Positions 25,646 to 33,405 of a stretch of 64,000 nucleotides of DNA are shown here, in pieces (position 1 is the stretch's first letter; the number at the start of each line of letters is the position of its first letter). The position numbers were made by a program, and so were the translations under genes. Origin of the DNA: JAGVSR01 sp963742405 (GTDB taxonomy: Bacteria; Pseudomonadota; Alphaproteobacteria; Rhizobiales; Hyphomicrobiaceae); assembly GCA_963742405.1 (NCBI GenBank), contig CAVUMB010000004.1:1-64000 (forward strand), in the 5' to 3' direction. The notes under the pieces were generated by a model, which saw nothing but the letters and a program-made list of their open reading frames with translations, was not told the origin of the DNA and made no database searches.

Positions 25646-26138
25646 TGGCGTCTTTCCTTTTGAGCTGCCCCCGGATCTGTGGACATGAATTTAAGCTAAT
25701 CGCATCCTCGCCTCGAAGTCGACGCGTTTGCCGCCGTTCCTTGCGTGCAGATGAAGCGTTAGCATCGTTTAGGGGAGGCTCAGGTACGATGTCCGAGTCG
25801 GGGCACTAACTGACATTCGAGAGCGGTCAGAAATGTCCGCTCCTCATCGGACTGCCGTCTCACTGCTCCCCCTCTGATACCCTGAAAGCCACTTTGCAGC
25901 GGCGAACGATTGATCGGGCTGCCGTTTCCGCGCGGGAGCATTCCCTTCGATGGAGCGCGAACGGACACGCTTGTCGAGGCCTAGAAGCGCTACTGCTGGA
26001 TGCGCACATGGAGCTGTTTCTCTAAAATTTTCTGCAAATTGGTCTGCCAGTCCAAATGCCTGTTTAGTGCGCCCATGAGATATTCAACGCTCTGTTTTTT
26101 CGAATGCGCTTTTCACCAAAGCTGTTGTCAGGCACGCC
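25646..26138 (+). other. 493-base gap between cytochrome c and GT2 genes
   Basis: I see no gene, repeat or terminator here that I can support. It should hold the promoters of the two divergent genes. Confidence 0.5.
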
Positions 26139-27131
26139 ATGCGGGTTCCCCTTTGCGACCTTTCGAATGCCGGATCAAGTACTGCCGGCTGTGACCAGCC
26201 GGCACCTCTGATCTCGGTGATCATTCCGCATCTCAACGATCTGCGGAGGCTCACGCGTTGCATTGAAGCGCTCAATGCCCAGAGCCTCGAGCGAGAGACC
26301 TTCGAAATTATCGTTGCCGACAACGGCTCCGACTGCGGGATCGAAGCCGTCGAGCGCGCGGCGGAGGGCGCACGCGTTGTCTCCGTTCTCGAGAAGGGGG
26401 CTGGTCCTGCCCGAAATGGAGCGTTGGCCTTGGCGCGGGGGCAAATTCTTGCTTTCACCGATTCCGACTGTATCCCTGATCGAAACTGGCTCGTTGAGGG
26501 CAGAGCGGCGCTTGAGTCCAGCGATCTCGTCGGCGGCAGAATGTTCTTGAGCGTCGCCGACCCAGCGCGACCCACTGCGGTTGAAGCTTTTGAATTGGTC
26601 TTCGCGTTCGACAACAAACGTTACGTCGAGCGGATGGGCTTTTCGGTTACGGCCAATCTTTTCGTCCGGCGTGCGGTAGGTGAGACCATCGGCGGGTTCC
26701 AGGTTGGCGTTCCTGAGGACGTTGATTGGTGTCGCCGCGCCCGAAGTGCGGGTTTCCGGTTGTGTTACTCACCCCAAGCAATTGTCGCTCACCCTGCCCG
26801 TCACAGCATGCACGAGCTGATCTCGAAGTGGCAACGGCTGACAGAGGAAGCCTACGGCGATCTACAGGTGAATGGAGGTAAGCGCTGGATGTGGCTGGCA
26901 AGGTCAGCGGCGGTACTTATCTCTCCGCTCTATGACGCGATCAGAGTGATGACGACACATCGGCTCACAGGCTCTGCTCCGCGACTTGCTGCTTCGATGG
27001 TGCTTCTTCGAATTCGCGCTCTGCGCGCCTGGTGGATGCTGCAATTGCTAGGCCAAACCAGCACCAGCCATTACGCCGAAAGACTCGCGTGGATGCACGC
27101 GATAGCTGGCGGTGTTCCGAAGGTGCGATAA
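26139..27131 (+). CDS. family 2 glycosyltransferase
   Basis: This 330-residue protein has a GT-A fold catalytic domain at about residues 24-240. Visible motifs are ISVIIPHLNDLRRLTRCIEA, IIVADNGSDCGIE (nucleotide-sugar binding), GAGPARNGALALARGQILAF, TDSDCIPDRNW (the DxD-type metal site) and VPEDVDWCRRARSAGF, where the acidic residues include the probable catalytic base. The C-terminal 80 residues are helical with weak hydrophobic segments, suggesting membrane contact. It most likely adds a sugar to a lipid-linked polysaccharide precursor. It stands alone; the IS3 element begins only 28 bases after the stop, so former downstream partners may have been removed. Confidence 0.87.
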   Translation: MRVPLCDLSNAGSSTAGCDQPAPLISVIIPHLNDLRRLTRCIEALNAQSLERETFEIIVADNGSDCGIEAVERAAEGARVVSVLEKGAGPARNGALALARGQILAFTDSDCIPDRNWLVEGRAALESSDLVGGRMFLSVADPARPTAVEAFELVFAFDNKRYVERMGFSVTANLFVRRAVGETIGGFQVGVPEDVDWCRRARSAGFRLCYSPQAIVAHPARHSMHELISKWQRLTEEAYGDLQVNGGKRWMWLARSAAVLISPLYDAIRVMTTHRLTGSAPRLAASMVLLRIRALRAWWMLQLLGQTSTSHYAERLAWMHAIAGGVPKVR

Positions 27132-27304
27132 GCGTACATCGGACGCCGTCCTGACCCATTGATCGGCCCCCACTGAGTGGTCCAGTCGGAATGTTAATTC
27201 ATAGCGCCTCCTACTGCTAGATGCTGCGTGGGTGAGGGAGTGGGCGTAGCCCGCGAGTGAGGCCATGCAGCCAGAGCCGGAACGAACACTTCGGGCGCCG
27301 GCGG

Positions 27305-28111
27305 TTAGTAGCCGAGCGAGGCATGCGGCCTCACCGCATTGTAATGGCGGCGCCAACTTTCGATGACGATCTGCGCCTCGCGGAGCGAATAGAAGATTTC
27401 TCCGTTCAGCAGCTCATCTCTGAGCCGGGCATTGAAGCTCTCGACGAAGCCATTCTCCCAAGGGGAGCCCGGCGCGATGTACGCCGTCTTCGCGCCGACT
27501 GCTGCAATCCAAGTCTGTACGGCTTCGGCGATGAACTCAGGGCCATTGTCTGAGCGAATGTGCCCTGGAATACCACGCGCGAGGAACAGCTCGCATAGAA
27601 CGCCGATGACGTCGGTCGAGTTGAGCTTGCGCCGGACGCGGATCGCTAGGCTCTCATGCGTGAACTCGTCGACCACGTTGAGCATGCGATATTTCCTCCC
27701 ATCATGGGTGCGATCCTCGACGAAGTCGTAGGACCACACGTGATTGCGGTGTTCCGGGCGCAGCCGGATGCACGAGCCATCCGTCAGCCACAGACGCCCG
27801 CGTTTTGGCTGTTTGTAGGGAACCTTCAGCCCTTCACGCCGCCAGATCGGCTCGACCCGCTTGTCGTTCACGACCCAGCCCGCTTCTCTCAGCAGCGCGG
27901 CAATCCTGCGATAGCCGTAGCGGCCATACTGGCGGGCAAGCTCGATGATGTCGGCGGTAAGCCGCTCTTCATCGTCGCGCCCCGTCGGCACCTGGCGTTG
28001 CGTCGAGCGATGCTGTCCGAGCGCAGCACAGGCGCGACGCTCGGAGACGTGAAGTTCACGTCGAACATGATCGATGCAAACGCGACGGCGCGCGGGGCTT
28101 AGAAGTTTCCC
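27305..28111 (-). CDS. IS3-family transposase OrfB
   Basis: This is the catalytic subunit, read in the -1 frame relative to orfA. From the slip site the frame opens as KLLSPARRRVCIDHVRRELH, VSERRACAALGQHRSTQRQ, then DEERLTADIIELARQYGRYG. The integrase core has the three acidic residues: Asp in HVWSYDFVEDR, Asp in HIRSDNGPEFIAEA, and Glu in SPWENGFVESFNARLRDE. It ends HASLGY. The only internal ATG (27991) would give 228 residues, and the OrfAB fusion is the expected active form. The frame is intact, so the element may be active. Confidence 0.87.
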   Translation of the reverse strand, partial: GKLLSPARRRVCIDHVRRELHVSERRACAALGQHRSTQRQVPTGRDDEERLTADIIELARQYGRYGYRRIAALLREAGWVVNDKRVEPIWRREGLKVPYKQPKRGRLWLTDGSCIRLRPEHRNHVWSYDFVEDRTHDGRKYRMLNVVDEFTHESLAIRVRRKLNSTDVIGVLCELFLARGIPGHIRSDNGPEFIAEAVQTWIAAVGAKTAYIAPGSPWENGFVESFNARLRDELLNGEIFYSLREAQIVIESWRRHYNAVRPHASLGY

Positions 28112-28422
28112 TTGGCGGCCTCCGAAAGTATGAGCTTGTCGAGCGTAAGATCGGATACCGCCTTGCGCAGGCGCTGGTTTTCAAGCTCCAAATCCTTCAT
28201 CCGCTTGACCTGATCAGTCTGCAGACCGCCAAACTCACGCCGCCATCGGTAGTACGTCACCTGCGTCACACCGAGCGTGCGCACCACATCCGGGATCTTG
28301 GCCCCTTGCGCGATGAGCACGTCGGCCTGCCGCAGCTTCGAGACGATCTCTTCCGGCTTGTAATTCCTCTTCGCCATTTCTGTCCTCCTCGGGGGAAAAA
28401 CCCGTACTTCGAGTCGGACCAA
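28099..28422 (-). CDS. IS3-family transposase OrfA
   Basis: This 107-residue protein has helix-turn-helix VRTLGVTQVTYYRWRREFGG (residues about 48-67) and leucine-zipper LELENQRLRKAVSDLTLDKL (about 78-97), as usual for OrfA, which binds the element's ends and sets the frameshift ratio. An ATG about 30 bases in (MAKRNYKPEEIVSKLRQADV) is the more usual start. It ends EAAKGNF and TAA, with the slip heptamer just before. Confidence 0.87.
   Translation of the reverse strand: MVRLEVRVFPPRRTEMAKRNYKPEEIVSKLRQADVLIAQGAKIPDVVRTLGVTQVTYYRWRREFGGLQTDQVKRMKDLELENQRLRKAVSDLTLDKLILSEAAKGNF
28105..28111 (-). promoter_or_regulatory. -1 ribosomal frameshift site of IS3 element
   Basis: The minus-strand sequence is G GGA AAC in the orfA frame, a textbook X XXY YYZ slippery heptamer. 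It lies two codons before the orfA stop and leads straight into the open orfB frame. Confidence 0.72.
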
Positions 28423-28440
28423 TTCAATGGGGGAGGATCA

Positions 28441-28916
28441 CGGAGCGCATCTTCAGCCATGGCTGCATTCGCGTGCGCAATCCGGAGAGGCTAGCTGAGG
28501 TCCTGCTTGGTGAAACCAAGGGCTGGTCGGCTACTGATGTCGGTCGTCAGTTGAACGTGAAGACGACGGCGCGGTTCGATCTGGAGCAGCCCATTCCGGT
28601 TCACAATACGTACTTTACGATCTGGGTCGACCCGGACGGCACCGTGGTCCAGTTCGCCGACGTCTATGGCCACGACAAGCGCTACAGTGAGGCGCTGGCC
28701 GGCAAGTCGATCTCGATGATCGCGGCGCGGGATCCAGCCTTTGCGCTGAAGAAGAAAAACGACGAGCTGCGCGAGACAATCGCGGCCATCTCACCGAAGC
28801 CGCGACGGAAGGTGGCGAGCCTGCAGAAGGCAGGGATCAAGACTTCGTCTGGCTGGGCACCATGGAAGCAGACTGCGGGATCCTCGCCGCCATCCATCTT
28901 CCTCTGGTTGCAATAG
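28441..28916 (+). pseudogene. L,D-transpeptidase, 3' part only (cut by IS3)
   Basis: The sequence matches 10824-11300 closely, with a one-base length difference. It includes the catalytic SHGCIRVRNPERLAEVLLGE and the C-terminal tail to FLWLQ and TAG. The first two thirds, with signal peptide and scaffold domain, are missing, replaced by the IS3 element ending at 28440. It is a second gene copy that can no longer be exported or act. Its single frame is unbroken, and so it shows where the true end of the other copy lies. It is followed by a DUF937 gene at 28998. Confidence 0.85.
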
Positions 28917-28997
28917 TTCTGGCCGGTCGTTCAGGAAATCGCGACCGCTTCCTCTTCGGCCCATCGCATTCCAGAGAATCTGTAAGGAGCACGAACA

Positions 28998-30017
28998 ATG
29001 GCCAACCTGCATGACATTCTGTCCGGAGCCCAAGGCGGAACCGCGATGGCGACACTCGGTCGTGAACTTGGCTTGACACCGCAGCAGACCGAGGCTGCCG
29101 TCGCGGCCCTTCTGCCGGCCATCTCCACAGGCCTCAAGCGATCGACAGCGACTCCGGAAGGACTGGGGAACCTGTTCAGCGCGATGGCAGGGCAGCAAGA
29201 TCTGCGTGCGATGTACGACGACCCGGACGCCGCCTTCGCGGATAAAGGGCGCATCGCCGGCAATGACATCCTGTCGGTGATATTCGGTTCGCCCGACGTC
29301 AGTCGGGCCGTGGCTGCTCAAGCCCAGCACGTGTCCGGCGTCGAGCCCAGCGTATTGAAGAAACTGCTGCCGGTCCTCGCCGGCATACTCATCTCGGGCA
29401 TGATGGGCGGCAAATCTGGGTCTGCTGCGCCCTCAACACCTGCCGAGTTGACTGGAGGGACCGGCAGCCTATGGGACATCTTGGGGCAGATTTTCACTCA
29501 AGGGAGCCCCGGGCCAACGGGTAGTTTCCCGGCACCGAGCCCTCCCCAGCAGGCGCCAGCTCCCACTGGACAGCCCCTGCCGGCACCGGTTGACGCCGGC
29601 GGCCAGACCATCCCGGCCGGGGGCCTCCTCGAACAGATCCTGCGAGAGCTGCAGAAGGGGCTCCAAGAGGGGCGGATCAAGCCTGTCATTGTCGAGATAC
29701 CCATGCCCGACGGCCAGACCATTCCGATGCCGACTGGATCTGAATATCCCAGGGACGAAATCCCGCGGGCGCCGCAGATTCCAAGCCCGTCCCCTGCCGG
29801 CGGGGAGATTCTGCCGGGTCCGAAAACGGTGCCCATGCCGCAGGCCCCAGGCGGGGACATTCTGGGGCAAATCCTCCGCGACCTCCTCGGTGGAACGTCT
29901 GGTCAAACTCCGCGCGTGCCGCAGTCTATAAGCGCCGTAGTGTTTGGCGAGCGGCTGGAACCTGGCCATGCCGTCGATCAGAAGCAGCTCAACGAAGTTC
30001 AAAGGCTCTTCGACTAG
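28998..30017 (+). CDS. DUF937 protein with Pro-rich linkers
   Basis: This 339-residue protein starts at an ATG eight bases after AAGGAG. The N-terminal DUF937 domain (about 1-135) reads MANLHDILSGAQGGTAMATL, GRELGLTPQQTEAAVAALLP and KKLLPVLAGILISGMMGG. The rest is proline- and glycine-rich (ending SISAVVFGERLEPGHAVDQK), with short amphipathic helices repeated in between (LLEQILRELQKGLQEG, ILGQILRDLLGG). No signal peptide or clear membrane span is seen. The family has no known activity. It follows the truncated transpeptidase in the same direction, as the other DUF937 gene adjoins the first transpeptidase, so the pairing occurs twice. Confidence 0.82.
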   Translation: MANLHDILSGAQGGTAMATLGRELGLTPQQTEAAVAALLPAISTGLKRSTATPEGLGNLFSAMAGQQDLRAMYDDPDAAFADKGRIAGNDILSVIFGSPDVSRAVAAQAQHVSGVEPSVLKKLLPVLAGILISGMMGGKSGSAAPSTPAELTGGTGSLWDILGQIFTQGSPGPTGSFPAPSPPQQAPAPTGQPLPAPVDAGGQTIPAGGLLEQILRELQKGLQEGRIKPVIVEIPMPDGQTIPMPTGSEYPRDEIPRAPQIPSPSPAGGEILPGPKTVPMPQAPGGDILGQILRDLLGGTSGQTPRVPQSISAVVFGERLEPGHAVDQKQLNEVQRLFD

Positions 30018-30294
30018 CTGTCGAGCGTTGGATGAGGTTGAGGTTACGCAGAAAACCAGCGGCTTCGTGGCCATGACGCAAGACCTTGGGGTCCGAACCG
30101 CTCAGTTGCACAATGTCTGCGATTGCCGAATGTTCAACAGGCAAAACTTGTGAGGACGCCGCATTCGCTGGGTCTCTTGGTCCAGCCCTTTTTGTGAAAG
30201 ATCAGGGTGCCCGCCCATTGCGCGAGGTCGAGAAACTCGTCATGTGTTGTCGCCGTCCGCGTTCGGGCAGACGAGCGTTCTCAGGAGAAGTCTT

Positions 30295-30543
30295 ATGGCG
30301 AAGGCAACAAAATCCGGCAGTACTGGTGCAACTGTTGCATCGGCAGCAGCCAAGGTTCTGAAGGACAAGGCGGCTACGAAGGAAGAAAAGGCAGTCGCGG
30401 CATCTGCATTGACGCAGAAAGGAAGTAACGAAACGACGAGCGCCAAAGTGGCGACTTCGGCGGCGAAGGTTCTCCGTAGCAAGACGGCGAGCAAAGATGC
30501 CAAAGCAGCTGCAGCCTCTGCGTTAACTCAGAAGAAGCGGTAA
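30295..30543 (+). CDS. small basic Ala/Lys-rich protein, duplicated motif
   Basis: This protein has 82 residues from the ATG at 30295 (AGGAGA upstream). The sequence is two similar halves: ATVASAAAKVLKDKAATKEE..AVAASALTQK and AKVATSAAKVLRSKTASKDA..AAASALTQK. It is highly basic and helical, like the C-terminal tail of histone H1, and similar short proteins are common in Rhizobiales. It may bind DNA or another acidic partner, but no function is established. It follows the DUF937 gene by 277 bases. Confidence 0.78.
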   Translation: MAKATKSGSTGATVASAAAKVLKDKAATKEEKAVAASALTQKGSNETTSAKVATSAAKVLRSKTASKDAKAAAASALTQKKR

Positions 30544-30852
30544 GGACTGCAGCGTCGAGCCCCCTTCACCAACGCAAACATAGGCACGGCGGCGGCAATG
30601 CGAGACATTCAACGGCATCTACGCGAGACTGGGGAAAGCCGTGGTCTCAATAATGCATTCGCGTCACGCGACCGGTCTCGATTCCTCGAAGCGATGGAAC
30701 ATGCGGTTCAAGTTGGCAAACGAGTGGTCCGCTAAGGCTCTCATCAATAGTTCGCTTGCTCTGCCTTTGCAGGCTTTTCTGTTTGGAGTTTTGATTGGAC
30801 AGGAACTGACAGAGGCTGGGGATTGCCAATTAATTCAATACGACTTCGCCGC
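30544..30852 (+). other. 309-base gap
   Basis: I see no supported gene, terminator or repeat between the Ala/Lys-rich protein gene and the convergent phage-like cluster. Confidence 0.45.
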
Positions 30853-31260
30853 TCAAGGTCGTTCGCACTCCGCGCTGACGCGCGTCTGCAGGGCCAGCAG
30901 TGTTTCCTGCACCTTTTCCGTCAAGACATAGCAGCTTGACGCGCTGTCGAGTCCGTTCGTCTCAGCGATATCTCGAGAATATCTGTGCCAGCCGAGTAGC
31001 GCCGTAACAATGCCCTTATCGATTGTCGTCGGGTCGAGGGCGTCGATATACGAAAGCGCACTTCTGCAGTTCGTTATCGCCTGACCGAGATTGACCTGTC
31101 GCAGTTGCTCGGACTCGAAAAGTTCCAAGTGCCATGCGTAGAACTCCCTAATCAGTTGAAGGTCAGCGGCAGAGATGAGTGCCGGACGCACTTGAGCCCG
31201 CTGCGACGCGACGGCGCGAACGATGGGAGCCATGCGAGGGTCATGGAACGGGTTCGGCAT
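30853..31260 (-). CDS. hypothetical protein beside phage-like cluster
   Basis: This protein has about 135 residues if it starts at the ATG at 31260 (MPNPFHDPRMAPIVRAVASQ), which has GGAG ten bases upstream. The frame is open to 31389, and a longer form is possible. It is predicted to be all helical with no membrane part. Typical stretches are LISAADLQLIREFYAWHLEL and FESEQLRQVNLGQAITNCRS. I do not recognise the family. It shares strand and direction with the DUF5681, terminase and methyltransferase genes upstream and may be the last gene of that group. Confidence 0.5.
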   Translation of the reverse strand: MPNPFHDPRMAPIVRAVASQRAQVRPALISAADLQLIREFYAWHLELFESEQLRQVNLGQAITNCRSALSYIDALDPTTIDKGIVTALLGWHRYSRDIAETNGLDSASSCYVLTEKVQETLLALQTRVSAECERP

Positions 31261-31463
31261 GCGCTTGGACTCCAGGCGGGTGATTTGAAATCTACCAGGA
31301 TATGCGACGCCGAGCAGCGCACCGCGCAGCAGTTCATGCGCCTGTCGATGTGCGGTCCGTTTATGACAGCCCCTTGGGGTCACGACCAAGTTGCGTAAGC
31401 CGAACTTCGTTCTGCCGCTGCGAGTTTTGACGGATCACATGACCCGTTGTGATGGCGGTGGAT

Positions 31464-31826
31464 CTACTCCGAGTCGTCATCAATGGGAGGCGGCTCGTCT
31501 TTCGGCGAGTAGCGGGCGATCCATTCCTCCATCGTGAGTCTTTCGGGCACGACGAGGAACCCGACGCCTGGCGGTGGCGACTCTGCATTCCGATTGTATT
31601 CAGCATCGAAGTCTTGAAGGGTCTTGATGGCGCGGCGATCCCCTTTGAAGGCCTTCTCGCGGAGAACCATGAACACCAATTTGAGCGTCGTGCACTGCTC
31701 CGGTTCCTGCGAGTTTGCAATGCGAACTGCGCGCTTTTCCAGGAGCACGTTGCGGACAGCCTTTCGGCGCCCCGTCGCGCCCTTCGGGCGGCCAGCGGGG
31801 TTCCCCGACTGACCTGGTAAACGGCT
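31464..31826 (-). pseudogene. DUF5681 protein, start lost
   Basis: The frame encodes LPGQSGNPAGRPKGATGRRK, AVRNVLLEKRAVRIANSQEP, then an acidic end (PERLTMEEWIARYSPKDEPP, IDDDSE). PGQSGNPAGRPKG is the signature of DUF5681, a small protein found with phage terminases. No start codon exists in frame. A TGA lies just before the signature, and the nearest ATG (about 31840) is in another frame and meets a TAG after seven codons. A frameshift near the 5' end, or an unusual start codon, is implied. The intact paralogue is at 33004-33405. Confidence 0.6.
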
Positions 31827-31862
31827 AGAAAGCCGGATTGGATGTCATTTCAAAAATGTGAT

Positions 31863-33014
31863 TCATTCGCCGATATATTCACCAGGTCCAGCCTTATATT
31901 CGGCCATCAACGCCTCCTCGTTTTCGGGCGGGCCCCATTTTGCGTTCGAATCTTCGCGCAACCGCCGCTGATACTCCATCGTCCAAACCGCGTAGCGTTC
32001 CCATTCCTCAATAGTCATCTGCCGCATCGGCGCCGCAGGATGAAACTTCCCGGCGCCGAAGACCTCATAAGCCATGATGTGCGTTTCCGGCACGCGGCGC
32101 ATCGAGAAGTCAGGAAAACCGTACTGATCGTCGGGCAACGCGAACATGCCGCCACGGCATTCGTCATCGTCCAAGTGTTTGAAGGGCTTCTGCTGATACT
32201 GAGCGCCAAAGTTGTAAGCGCCGATGTCCAACATGCGTTTGAAGAGCGTCAATTGACTGTCGATCGCCGGCGCCAGGGGTCTAAACTTCTTGCGTGTGAA
32301 GACTTGACCCCGTGACAACGTCCATTGCTCGTCTTCGGTCGCGATGGCAGGCAAGTTGAGATGGATCCAAGGCTGCTCTCCCGACAGCAAGTGACCACAG
32401 AGATCGTCGCAATGAAGCCGCTGCATGACAACAATCACCGCACCCTCGGTCTTGTCGTTCAAGCGCTGCAGGACCTCGGCATCGAACCACTTGTTGACGG
32501 CGCGGCGACGCGGCTCGTCATGCACGCGACCTGGCGCAATCGGATCGTCGATCACAATCAGTTCAGCCCCTCGGCCGACGAGGATGCCGCCGACAACGGC
32601 CGAGATCTTTTGACCGCCATGCGGCAGATAGAGATTGCCCGAGCGGCCCTCGGGCTTCAGATGTGGGAACAGCGCCCGGCAACGAGGCGCCTTGATCAGC
32701 TCCCGTGTGCCGCGCTCGAAGTCGCCGGCGAGTTCCTTCGAGCCAGCGATCGACATGATCTTGAGGGCCGGATTGCGTCCATGCATCCAGACCGGCAACG
32801 CGATCGAGGCTGCATGCGACTTCAGGCACCGCGGCGGCAGGTTGATGATCAGCCGTTTGATCTCGCCGTTGGCGACCCGCTCAAGGTAGTCGGCCAGGAC
32901 ATCAATGTGCCAGGTGTCGACCAGCGACTGGTTGGGGTGAAGCTCGCGGAACGCAAACCGCATGAACGCGGCGAAGTTCGAGCGATAGAGAGCTTTGATT
33001 TGATCAGCGTTCAT
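31863..33014 (-). CDS. phage terminase large subunit-like protein
   Basis: This protein has 383 residues from the ATG at 33014, which overlaps the end of the DUF5681 gene by 11 bases. The ATPase domain shows a Walker-A-like LIINLPPRCLKSHAASIALP (about 64-83) and Walker B ELIVIDDPI (about 157-165), with MSIAGSKELAGDFERGTREL between them. The following part (VIVVMQRLHCDDLCGHLLSG) is typical of TerL of the Terminase_6 group. Packaging motors pump DNA into capsids. The C-terminal nuclease region is short (about 170 residues) and its acidic triad is not obvious. No portal, protease or capsid gene is nearby, so this is a relic or a domesticated gene. Confidence 0.83.
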   Translation of the reverse strand: MNADQIKALYRSNFAAFMRFAFRELHPNQSLVDTWHIDVLADYLERVANGEIKRLIINLPPRCLKSHAASIALPVWMHGRNPALKIMSIAGSKELAGDFERGTRELIKAPRCRALFPHLKPEGRSGNLYLPHGGQKISAVVGGILVGRGAELIVIDDPIAPGRVHDEPRRRAVNKWFDAEVLQRLNDKTEGAVIVVMQRLHCDDLCGHLLSGEQPWIHLNLPAIATEDEQWTLSRGQVFTRKKFRPLAPAIDSQLTLFKRMLDIGAYNFGAQYQQKPFKHLDDDECRGGMFALPDDQYGFPDFSMRRVPETHIMAYEVFGAGKFHPAAPMRQMTIEEWERYAVWTMEYQRRLREDSNAKWGPPENEEALMAEYKAGPGEYIGE

Positions 33015-33405
33015 TGAACTCGTTTCCTTTTGGTGTCGCGCCAAGCGCCTTCAGCAGCTCGGCGTCGTCCGCCTCGGTTGCGGAGAACGGTTCGATGTCT
33101 TTGTGCTTTTCGAGATGTGCGAGCATGAGCTGCAGGGGTTTCGGATCGCCCTTGATGGCGCGATTGACGAACTGCTTGATGATCGCTTCACGTTTGGTGA
33201 TGCGTAGCTCGCGCCCGCCTTCTGAAATTTTGACCATTTGATCGAGCTCGCGCTTGATCATGGCTTCGATGCTGCCATTCTTGCGCGGACGGCCGCGCGG
33301 GTTGCCGCACTGGCCAGGCTTGAAGCGGCTGTGCTTTGGCGGCTTGCCGTAGCCGACAGCATAATTGTTCGGCTTCGCTGTCGGATCGTCACGCTCGGTG
33401 CTCAT
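33004..33405 (-). CDS. DUF5681 protein
   Basis: This 133-residue protein has signature YGKPPKHSRFKPGQCGNPRG followed by RPRKNGSIEAMIKRELDQM and a helical end (PLQLMLAHLEKHKDIEPFSA). The start at 33405 overlaps the methyltransferase stop by ATGA, and the stop overlaps the terminase start, so the three genes are translationally coupled. DUF5681 proteins are regularly found next to terminase genes and may act like a small terminase subunit, but this is inference. The protein is basic at its N terminus, fitting DNA contact. Confidence 0.85.
   Translation of the reverse strand: MSTERDDPTAKPNNYAVGYGKPPKHSRFKPGQCGNPRGRPRKNGSIEAMIKRELDQMVKISEGGRELRITKREAIIKQFVNRAIKGDPKPLQLMLAHLEKHKDIEPFSATEADDAELLKALGATPKGNEFNER

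Larger units (their letters stand above)
27160..28440 (-). mobile_element. IS3-family insertion sequence, complete
   Basis: The element is 1281 bp with imperfect inverted ends (TGATCGGCCCCCACTGAGTG at the left; TGATCCTCCCCCATTGAATT as the complement of the right). It carries orfA and orfB on the minus strand. No 3-base target duplication is seen (CAT on the left, CGG on the right). The right end interrupts an L,D-transpeptidase gene, but the left flank is not the other half of that gene, which points to a deletion or rearrangement after insertion. Confidence 0.85.
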
